Below, piece by piece: positions 55,960 through 64,000 of a stretch of DNA of 64,000 nucleotides. The position numbers and the translations under genes were made by a program. The stretch's first letter is position 1; each line of letters starts with the position of its first letter. Origin of the DNA: Methylibium petroleiphilum PM1 (GTDB lineage: Bacteria > Pseudomonadota > Gammaproteobacteria > Burkholderiales > Burkholderiaceae_C); the NCBI RefSeq assembly GCF_000015725.1, contig NC_008825.1, positions 2,728,001-2,792,000 of the forward strand. The letters run 5' to 3'. The notes beneath the pieces are model-generated. The model did not search any database and had not been told where the DNA came from. It saw only the letters and a list, made by a program, of their open reading frames with translations.

Positions 55960-56008
55960 GCCCGGCCGAGACATCACCACGACGACCGACCCCGAGAGAG
56001 ACCACGCC

Positions 56009-57061
56009 ATGAGCAGCACCCCGTCCACGACCGACTCCGCAACGACCCCGCCCTTCGCCGACAGCCCCCTCAGCGTCAACGCGGCCGTGCGCCCGCTGCT
56101 GCAGCGCCTGCTCGACCAGGCCGACGAGCTGCGCGTGCAGGTCGGCCAGGACGCGAGCGGCGTGCGCATCGTCGACGCCGGCATCGCCGCGCCGGGCAGC
56201 GTGGCCGCGGGCGTGCTGGTCGGCGAGATCTGCATGGGCGGCCTGGGCCGCGTGCAGCTGGCCGCGCAGGGTTATGGCGACGCCAGCAGCGGCTGGCCGA
56301 CCTGGCTGGAGGTCAGCAGCAGCCAGCCGGTGCTGGCCTGCCTGGCGAGCCAGTACGCCGGCTGGAGCCTGTCGGCCAGCAAGGAAGAGGCGGGCGGCAA
56401 GAAGTTCTTCTCGCTCGGCTCCGGCCCGGCGCGCGCGCTGGCCGGCAAGGAGGAGCTGTTCAAGGAGCTGGGCTACCGCGACCCGATCGCCGCGGCCGAG
56501 CGCAGCGGCGTGCTGGTGCTCGAGGTGGACCGCGCGCCGCCGCCGGTGGTGGTGGAGAAGGTGCTGCGCGACTGCGGCCTGCGCCCCGAGCAGCTGACGC
56601 TGATCCTCACGCCCACGCGCAGCCTGGCCGGCACGACGCAGGTGGTGGCGCGCGTGCTCGAGGTGGCGCTGCACAAGGCGCACGAGCTGCATTTCCCGCT
56701 CGAGCACATCGTCGACGGTGTGGCAAGCGCGCCGCTGCCCTCGCCCGGCGCCGACGGCCTGGACGCGATGGGCCGCACCAACGACGCCATCCTCTACGGC
56801 GGCCGCGTGCAGCTCACGGTGCGCGGCGGCGACGACGCGGCGCGCCTGCTGGCCAAGGAGCTGCCGTCGCTGAACTCGCGCGACTACGGGCGCGGCTTCG
56901 CGGACATCTTCAAGGCGGCCGAGTACGATTTCTACAAGATCGACGGCGCGCTGTTCGCACCGGCCGAGGTGTGGGTGTCGAGCCTGGAGTCGGGCAAGAC
57001 CTGGCATGCGGGGCGCCTGAACCTGGACCTGCTGCGCGGGCAGTGGCTCGACGCGGCCTGA
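56009..57061 (+). CDS. mch: Methenyltetrahydromethanopterin cyclohydrolase
   Basis: Mch hydrolyses methenyl-H4MPT to formyl-H4MPT. It has 350 residues with an N-terminal extension of about 25 residues before LSVNAAVRPLLQRLLDQADELRVQVG. Family stretches: AGVLVGEICMGGLGRV, WPTWLEVSSSQPVLACLASQYAGW, SGPARALAGKEELF, and LTPTRSLAGTTQVVARVLEVALHKAHEL. The gene is between an ATP-grasp gene and a RimK-like gene, all on the plus strand, consistent with an operon from mptG to fae. Confidence 0.95.
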   Translation: MSSTPSTTDSATTPPFADSPLSVNAAVRPLLQRLLDQADELRVQVGQDASGVRIVDAGIAAPGSVAAGVLVGEICMGGLGRVQLAAQGYGDASSGWPTWLEVSSSQPVLACLASQYAGWSLSASKEEAGGKKFFSLGSGPARALAGKEELFKELGYRDPIAAAERSGVLVLEVDRAPPPVVVEKVLRDCGLRPEQLTLILTPTRSLAGTTQVVARVLEVALHKAHELHFPLEHIVDGVASAPLPSPGADGLDAMGRTNDAILYGGRVQLTVRGGDDAARLLAKELPSLNSRDYGRGFADIFKAAEYDFYKIDGALFAPAEVWVSSLESGKTWHAGRLNLDLLRGQWLDAA

Positions 57062-57077
57062 GCCTCCCGCTCCTGCG

Positions 57078-57998
57078 ATGCGTGTTGCCATCTTCACGGA
57101 CGAAACGGGCTGGCACACGCGCCAGATCCAGCAGGCGTTGCGGGCGCGCGGTGCCGAGGGCCGCTGCGTCGACCTGGCCGACTGCCGCATCGACACCGCG
57201 GCGTCCTGGCACGGCCTGGTGATCCCCGGCTACGGCCGTGAGCTGCCCGACGCGGCGCTGGTGCGCGGCATCGCCGGCGGCAGCTTCGAGCAGGTGACGG
57301 TGCGGCTGGGCGTGCTGCACGCGCTGCGCGAGCTGGGCGTGCCGGTCTACAACGACGCGCGCGCCATCGAGCGCAGCGTGGACAAGTCGATGACCAGCCT
57401 GCTGCTGCACGCGGCCGGCATCCCGATGCCGCCGACCTGGGCGATGGAGTCGCCGGCCCAGGCGCAGCGCCTCGTCACGCGCGAGAGCGCGGCCGGCCGC
57501 GCGTTGGTGCTCAAGCCGCTGTTCGGCTCGCAGGGCAAGGGGCTGCGGCGTGTGGGCTGCGTGGACGGCGCCCACGTGCCGCTGCCGTCGCTGAAGGCCT
57601 ATGGGGGGCTCGCCTACCTGCAGCGCTACGTCGAGTCGCCCGGCTTCGACTGGCGGGTGCTGGTGGTCGGCGGTCGCGCGATCGCGGCGATGCGGCGCTG
57701 CAGCGCGCACTGGATCCACAACCTCAAGCAGGGCGCGAAGGTCGAGCCGGCCGCGCTGACGCCCGAACTCGCCACGCTGGCCGAACGCGCCGCCGCGGCG
57801 CTGCAGATGGACTACGCCGGCATCGACCTGCTGCCCGGCGCCGACGGCCCGCTGGTGCTGGAGGTGAACGGCGTGGCCGCGTGGCAGGGGCTGCAGCGTG
57901 TCACGCCCTTCCCGATCGCGCGGGCGCTGGTCGACGACCTGCTCGACCGCAAGCTCGCCGCCGCGCGCGCCGCGACCGGCGGCGCACGCCGCGCATGA
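57078..57998 (+). CDS. RimK-like ATP-grasp ligase of the H4MPT cluster
   Basis: A 306-residue ATP-grasp enzyme of the RimK family, which ligates glutamate or related amino acids to a carboxylate. Signals: VVYNDARAIERSVDKSMTSLLL-like stretch (substrate-binding), LVLKPLFGSQGKGL (ATP-grasp loop), YLQRYVESPGFDWRVLVVGG and the metal site LLPGADGPLVLEVNG. A gene of this type lies next to mch and fae in methylotrophs, where glutamylation of H4MPT or methylofuran has been proposed. It overlaps the next gene by four bases (ATGA). Confidence 0.82.
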   Translation: MRVAIFTDETGWHTRQIQQALRARGAEGRCVDLADCRIDTAASWHGLVIPGYGRELPDAALVRGIAGGSFEQVTVRLGVLHALRELGVPVYNDARAIERSVDKSMTSLLLHAAGIPMPPTWAMESPAQAQRLVTRESAAGRALVLKPLFGSQGKGLRRVGCVDGAHVPLPSLKAYGGLAYLQRYVESPGFDWRVLVVGGRAIAAMRRCSAHWIHNLKQGAKVEPAALTPELATLAERAAAALQMDYAGIDLLPGADGPLVLEVNGVAAWQGLQRVTPFPIARALVDDLLDRKLAAARAATGGARRA

Positions 57999-58888
57999 GC
58001 CCCGCCGCGCCGCCGCACACCGTCTTCCTGCAGGCCTGCCGGCTCGACGTGGCGGTGCGCAAGCCCGGCAACGTGAGCCTCGCCTCGGCCGGCCACGGCA
58101 TGCAGGCGCGCCAGTTCCTCGACAGCGCCGCGGCGGCCGCGCCCGCGCTGTTCGCACCGGGCGCGCGGGTCGGCGCGCGCATCGAGGCGGCGATGGCAGC
58201 GACGCTGGCCGTGGCGGGCTGCAACACCAACCTGGGCATCGTGCTGCTGTGCGCGCCGCTGGCCGCCGCGCTCGAGCGTTGTGCCGGATCGTGGAACGCG
58301 CTCGGCGACGATGCGCGTCCCGCGGCGCTGCGTGCGGCCCTGGCGGACGTGCTGGCCGCACTGGACGTGGAGGACACGCGCGCCGCCTACCGCGCCATCG
58401 CGGCGGCGAACCCGGGCGGCCTCGGCCGCGCCGAGGCGCAGGACGTGGCGGCCGGGCCCACCGTGGGCCTGCGCGAGGCCATGCGGCTCGCCGCCGATCG
58501 CGACCGCATCGCGCGCCAGTACGCGAGCGACTATGCCGACCTGTTCGACACCGGCCTCGCGGCGCTGCGTCGCCCCGCCGCGGCCTCACCGCGGCTCGAT
58601 GCCGCCGCGGTGCAGGCGCTGTTCCTCGCCTGCCTGGGCCGCTGGCCCGATTCACACATTGTTCGAAAGTTCGGCGCCGACGTGGCACAGGCTGTCACCG
58701 ACGAGGCGGCGCCGTGGCTGCGGCGGGCCGAAGGCGGCGAGCGGGTCGGCGACGATCCGGCCTTCGCGGCCTGGGACGAGGATCTCAAGGCCCGCGGGCT
58801 CAATCCCGGCACGAGCGCGGACCTGACGGTGACCACACTGTTCATTGCTGGCGCACTCGGCGTGGCCGACCTCTCGACTTTCCCATGA
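57995..58888 (+). CDS. CitG/MdcB-like protein of the H4MPT cluster
   Basis: A 297-residue protein of the triphosphoribosyl-dephospho-CoA synthase (CitG) family. Stretches: ACRLDVAVRKPGNVSLASAGHGM, AGCNTNLGIVLLCAPLA and GLNPGTSADLTVTTLFIAGAL. Citrate or malonate lyase genes are absent here. The gene sits between a RimK-like ligase and fae, matching the CitG-like gene of methylotroph C1 clusters, so it probably acts in H4MPT or methylofuran metabolism. ATG at 57995 overlaps the preceding stop. Confidence 0.82.
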   Translation: MSPAAPPHTVFLQACRLDVAVRKPGNVSLASAGHGMQARQFLDSAAAAAPALFAPGARVGARIEAAMAATLAVAGCNTNLGIVLLCAPLAAALERCAGSWNALGDDARPAALRAALADVLAALDVEDTRAAYRAIAAANPGGLGRAEAQDVAAGPTVGLREAMRLAADRDRIARQYASDYADLFDTGLAALRRPAAASPRLDAAAVQALFLACLGRWPDSHIVRKFGADVAQAVTDEAAPWLRRAEGGERVGDDPAFAAWDEDLKARGLNPGTSADLTVTTLFIAGALGVADLSTFP

Positions 58889-58917
58889 TTGCGGCGCTGG
58901 CATGGAACGTGTAAGTT
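58889..58917 (+). promoter_or_regulatory. Candidate sigma-70 promoter of fae
   Basis: TTGCGG (58889-58894), a 17-bp spacer and TAAGTT (58912-58917) lie in the 98-bp gap before fae. Only moderate matches to consensus; an imperfect inverted repeat ACTGG/CCCAGT follows at 58925-58941. Fae is made in large amounts in methylotrophs, so a separate promoter is plausible. Confidence 0.35.
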
Positions 58918-58986
58918 CACGACGTACTGGCAATGCCCAGTGCTCTTCACATTCACTTCTGCAGAACTTGCTCACGGAGACTCAAC

Positions 58987-59496
58987 ATGGCAAAGATTGA
59001 CCGGATGATGGTCGGCGAATCGCTCGTCGGTGATGGCAACGAAGTGGCTCACATCGACCTGCTGATCGGGCCGCGTGGCAGCGCCGCCGAAACGGCCTTC
59101 GCCAACAGCCTGACGAACAACAAGGACGGCTTCACGTCCCTGCTCGCCGTCGTGGCCCCCAACCTGCTCGTGAAGCCGGCGACTGTGATGTTCAACAAGG
59201 TCACGATCAAGGGCGCGAAGCAGGCCGTGCAGATGTTCGGCCCGGCCCAGCGCGGCGTGGCCATGGCCGTCGCCGATTGCGTGGAAGACGGCACCATCCC
59301 CGCCGACGAAGCCGACAACCTGTTCATCAGCGTCGGTGTCTTCATCCACTGGCTGGCCGAAGACGACAAGAAGATCCAGGACTACAACTACCAGGCCGTC
59401 AAGGAGTCGATCAAGCGCGCGGTGTCGGGTTCGCCGACCGCTCGCGAAGTGGTCTCCAAGAAGGGCAGCGCCGCTCACCCGTTCGCGGCCAAGTGA
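58987..59496 (+). CDS. fae: Formaldehyde-activating enzyme
   Basis: Fae condenses formaldehyde with tetrahydromethanopterin to methylene-H4MPT. It has 169 residues, the standard length. The ATG at 58987 ([28 protein letters not shown]) follows GGAGA; the frame is open to 58933 but the family start is clear. The catalytic histidine is in AHIDLL (His22 in this numbering). Conserved stretches [43 protein letters not shown] and [24 protein letters not shown] are intact. A strong terminator follows. Confidence 0.96.
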   Translation: MAKIDRMMVGESLVGDGNEVAHIDLLIGPRGSAAETAFANSLTNNKDGFTSLLAVVAPNLLVKPATVMFNKVTIKGAKQAVQMFGPAQRGVAMAVADCVEDGTIPADEADNLFISVGVFIHWLAEDDKKIQDYNYQAVKESIKRAVSGSPTAREVVSKKGSAAHPFAAK

Positions 59497-59552
59497 TGCG
59501 TGGGCCGCAGGTCGGCGTGCCGTAGCGCGCCACCCTGCGGTCACTGCATGAG

Positions 59553-59585
59553 AAAAGCCGACCGGTTGCCCGGTCGGCTTTTTTT
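59553..59585. terminator. Bidirectional terminator between fae and the folB-like gene
   Basis: Perfect stem AGCCGACCGG/CCGGTCGGCT, four-base loop, followed by T7 on the plus strand and preceded by AAAA (T run on the minus strand). It serves the convergent fae and folB-like genes. Confidence 0.9.
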
Positions 59586-59605
59586 CGGCTGTCGGGTACG
59601 GACCC

Positions 59606-60097
59606 TCAGGCGCCGCCCGGCACCATGCCCGCGCCGATCAGCGACAGCACCGGCGCGGCCCGGCCGCTGGCCGGGTCGGCGGCACGGCGGCGCTCGATCG
59701 CCACGCCCACCGCTTCCACGTCGTCGAACTTCTTCGGCTTGACCACCACCACGCGCACCCAGTGCGCGCCGAACTCGTGGAGCAGGATGTCGGCCACGGT
59801 CTCGGCGAACGACTCCAGCAGCGTGAGCTTGTGCTCCTTGAGCAGGCGCTGCAGCCGCTCGCGCACGACGCCGTAGTCGATGGTGTCGGCGATGTGGTCG
59901 CTGTCGCAGGCGCGCGGCCGCGGCAGGCCGGCCGTCACGTCGATGCGGATGGTCTGCGGGCGGTGCAGCTCGGAATCGTGGATGCCGATCACCGTCTGGC
60001 CGGTGAATCCTTCGATGAAGATCAGGTCCAGCGGCTCGGCGTCGCGGCCGGCGTCGGTGGCGGTGAACTGCAACTGCGGGCGGGGGGCGGCGATCAA
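59606..60097 (-). CDS. Dihydroneopterin aldolase-like protein (FolB family)
   Basis: About 163 residues from a TTG start at 60097, preceded by AGGAG at the correct distance; an upstream ATG at 60193 would lie before the sigma-54-like promoter. FolB-family stretches: DLIFIEGFTGQTVIGIHDSELHRPQTIRIDVTAGL, DSDHIADTIDYGVVRERLQRLL and LTLLESFAETVADILLHEFGAHWVRVVVVKP. Dihydroneopterin aldolase makes 6-hydroxymethyl-dihydropterin for folate; beside fae it may serve pterin supply for H4MPT. The C-terminal 35 residues are an extension. Confidence 0.8.
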   Translation of the reverse strand: MIAAPRPQLQFTATDAGRDAEPLDLIFIEGFTGQTVIGIHDSELHRPQTIRIDVTAGLPRPRACDSDHIADTIDYGVVRERLQRLLKEHKLTLLESFAETVADILLHEFGAHWVRVVVVKPKKFDDVEAVGVAIERRRAADPASGRAAPVLSLIGAGMVPGGA

Positions 60098-60133
60098 GGG
60101 CGACTCCTGGGCTGAAATACCATCACGGGCCGG

Positions 60134-60149
60134 TGCAAGTCCCGGACCA
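60134..60149 (-). promoter_or_regulatory. Sigma-54-type promoter of the folB-like gene
   Basis: Minus-strand TGGTCCGGGACTTGCA matches TGGCACRNNNNTTGCW at 10 of 12 fixed positions, with GG and GC ten bases apart as required. Predicted transcription start about 60123, 26 bases before the TTG start. The neighbouring regulator at 60363 is a canonical sigma-54 activator. Confidence 0.65.
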
Positions 60150-60261
60150 TGCCAGATTTTGGAACACTCCACCGCCGCTCCCCGGGCTTCCACCCCCTAC
60201 GAGGGCCCAACCGGACGCGCCAGAATCGGTACGCAATGACCCTGTGAGGGACAAGCTGAAC

Positions 60262-60294
60262 GGTCCCTGGGACCCTGGCCGGCGGCAACCGGCC
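60262..60294. promoter_or_regulatory. Tandem inverted repeats, possible activator sites
   Basis: GGTCCC-T-GGGACC at 60262-60274 and GGCCGG-N6-CCGGCC at 60277-60294. They lie 140-170 bp upstream of the predicted folB-like start, the distance expected for enhancer sites of a sigma-54 activator, and 70-100 bp before the regulator gene itself. Confidence 0.4.
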
Positions 60295-60362
60295 CGGCGC
60301 CCGGATCGCTGGCCCTGTGCCAGCGCCTCGCGCGTTCGGCCACAACACGAAGGAGAGACAGC

Positions 60363-62411
<2,049 letters not shown>

Positions 62412-63020
62412 GGCGGCGAAGCGCTGGGCCGCGGCGCTGGGCGACGACCACGCGCCGGCCACCGACGACCCGCCCGGCTCACGCTTCGCGTGGTGCGTGA
62501 CCGGCTCGGGTCACTACCTCGAGGAGTCCATGGCGCTGGCGGCACGGCTGCCCAACGTGGACCTGTTCCTGTCGGGCGCCGCCGACGAGGTGCTGCCGCT
62601 GTACGGCATGCGCCTCGAGCTGCTGCGCGAGCGCTATCGCGTGTTCCGCGACAAGAGCGCGAGCTCGGTGCCGGTCGGGCGGCTGTACGCAGAGGCGTAC
62701 CACACCGTGGTCATCGCGCCGGCCACCAGCAACACGGTGGCCAAGTGCGCGTTCGGGTTGTCGGACACGCTGCCGACCAACATGTTCGCGCAGGCCGGCA
62801 AGCTGGGCGTGCCCAGCCTGGTGTTCGCCTGCGACACCGAGCCGGTGGTCATCACGAAGGCGCCGCGCAGCCATGCCACCGAGTGGCTCACGCTGCGCCC
62901 GCGCGGCATCGAGCTGGAGAACGTGGAACGGCTCAAGCGGATCGATCACTGCCAGGTGCTCAGCTCGCCGGCCGAGCTGGAGGCCGCGCTCGACGCACGG
63001 CTGAAGGCGCTGAAGCTCGC

Positions 63021-64000
63021 ATGGAACACATCGTCTTCCTGACCGGCCGGCTGGCGCAGCCCAGCCTGGAGCGCGTGCTCGCCGGCATCGAGCCACCGGC
63101 CTTTACCTACGAGGTGCGCGAGATCGGCCTGCAGGTGGCGGCGCTGATGACGACCGACATGGTCCGCCGCCGCGTCGCGGCGCCGCTGACCAGCGTGGAC
63201 GCCGAGGGCCGGCCGCGCCGCGTGGACCGCCTCCTCGTGCCGGGCCGCTGCCGCGGCGACGTGGACGCGCTCGGCGCGCACTACGGCGTGCCGGTGCAGC
63301 GCGGACCGGAGGAGCTGAAGGACCTGCCGCGCTTCTTCAACCGCGCCGCGAAGCCCATCGACCTGAGCGAGCACCAGGTGGCGATCTTCGCGGAGATCGT
63401 CGACGCACCGCGGCTCACGGTGGCCGCGATCGTGGAGCGCGCCCGCGCGCTGGTGGCCGATGGCGCCGACGTGATCGACCTCGGCTGCCTGCCGGCCACG
63501 CCCTTCGATCACCTGGAAGACAGCGTGAAGGCGCTGAAGGCCGAGGGCTGGAACGTCAGCGTCGATTCGATGAGCGCCGACGAGCTGCTGCGCGGCGGCC
63601 GTGCCGGCGCCGACTACCTGCTGAGCCTGAAGCTCGAGACGCTGTGGATCGCCGACGAGGTGGCCTCGGTGCCGGTGCTGATCGCCAGCGACCAGGCCGA
63701 CATGGCCACGCTGCACGAGGCGATCGAGACGATGGAGCGGCGCGGCAAGGCCTACCTGGCCGACCCCATCCTCGACCCGATCCCGTTCGGCTTCACGGCG
63801 TCGATCGTGCGCTACCACGCGCTGCGCCAGCGCTACCCCGAGGCGCCGATCATGATGGGCGTGGGCAACGTCACCGAGCTGACCGAGGCCGACACCAGCG
63901 GCATCAACGCGCTGCTGTTCGGCCTGTGCGCCGAGCTCGACGTGGCCGCGGTGCTGACCACGCAGGTGAGCCAGCATGCGCGCCGCGCGGTGGCCGAGGC
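63021..64000 (+). CDS. Dihydropteroate synthase-like protein, partial
   Basis: The ATG at 63021 (MEHIVFLTGRLAQPSLERVLAG) opens a frame that runs off the window end after 326 codons. After an N-terminal domain of about 115 residues, a DHPS-like TIM-barrel region begins (LTVAAIVERARALVADGADVIDLGCLPATPF, VSVDSMSADELLRGGRAGADYLLSLKLETLW, PIMMGVGNVTELTEADTSGINALLFGL). Such DHPS-like genes are part of the methylotroph H4MPT cluster; a role in pterin assembly is inferred. The DHPS substrate motifs are not all canonical. Confidence 0.85.
   Translation, partial: MEHIVFLTGRLAQPSLERVLAGIEPPAFTYEVREIGLQVAALMTTDMVRRRVAAPLTSVDAEGRPRRVDRLLVPGRCRGDVDALGAHYGVPVQRGPEELKDLPRFFNRAAKPIDLSEHQVAIFAEIVDAPRLTVAAIVERARALVADGADVIDLGCLPATPFDHLEDSVKALKAEGWNVSVDSMSADELLRGGRAGADYLLSLKLETLWIADEVASVPVLIASDQADMATLHEAIETMERRGKAYLADPILDPIPFGFTASIVRYHALRQRYPEAPIMMGVGNVTELTEADTSGINALLFGLCAELDVAAVLTTQVSQHARRAVAE

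Overview
The window is about 64 kb of GC-rich DNA with betaproteobacterial gene content. It suggests a methylotrophic member of the Burkholderiales, near the Rubrivivax/Leptothrix/Methylibium lineage. The evidence is ParC/ParE, BamC, DapA, CoaBC and Dut of ordinary betaproteobacterial type, together with a PQQ cluster and a tetrahydromethanopterin (H4MPT) formaldehyde-oxidation cluster (mptG, mtdB, mch, fae and helper genes). I cannot name the species from the sequence alone.

Region 1 (1-17390) is mostly housekeeping: partial comEC, a RidA-family protein, dsbB, parC/parE, an MFS transporter, a methyltransferase, dapA, bamC, an MBL hydrolase, a JmjC-type oxygenase, a SlyD-like isomerase, dut and coaBC. 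It ends with a GbsR/MarR-type regulator behind a perfect 28-bp palindrome and directly in front of cydAB (17425-19799). Region 2 (19796-30207) holds a LysR regulator, a TauE/SafE permease, an aldehyde dehydrogenase and a minus-strand tungsten aldehyde oxidoreductase operon (aorABC, a ThiS/MoaD-like protein and a small unknown protein). A divergent AcoR-like regulator follows; its GAFTGA loop is degenerate. Region 3 (30290-39121) holds an S33 hydrolase, pqqBCDE without a recognisable pqqA in front, an ABC-2 exporter of the PQQ-alcohol-dehydrogenase type, and an unrecognised four-gene envelope cluster with ExbB/ExbD-like members.

Region 4 (39122-47227) is an accessory island. Its minus-strand genes are separated by attC-like integron recombination sites, and no integron integrase lies in the window. 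Cassettes encode a SLATT-type two-TM protein, a protein of four near-perfect 23-residue repeats, and two small proteins. Three IS5-family copies have entered: two apparently identical 1210-bp copies in opposite orientation (4-bp target duplications CTAG) and a different 1185-bp element (CTAA). One 1210-bp copy splits a large gene. Removing it and one CTAG restores a single 778-codon frame with an N-terminal nuclease-like region and a PIN-like region. Together with the SLATT gene this looks like a candidate defence pair, now inactivated.

Region 5 (47228-64000) returns to the chromosome. It has a NarL/NarX-type two-component system and a TonB-dependent receptor, followed by the H4MPT block: mptG-mtdB, an ATP-grasp, mch, a RimK-like ligase, a CitG-like protein and fae. 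A folB-like gene on the opposite strand has a good sigma-54 promoter facing a canonical sigma-54 activator. The window closes with an AfpA/DmrB-like flavoprotein and a partial dihydropteroate-synthase-like gene. PQQ-dependent alcohol oxidation would produce aldehydes; Fae, MtdB and Mch would oxidise formaldehyde; and the aldehyde dehydrogenase and AOR would dispose of other aldehydes. That metabolic reading is inference from gene content.
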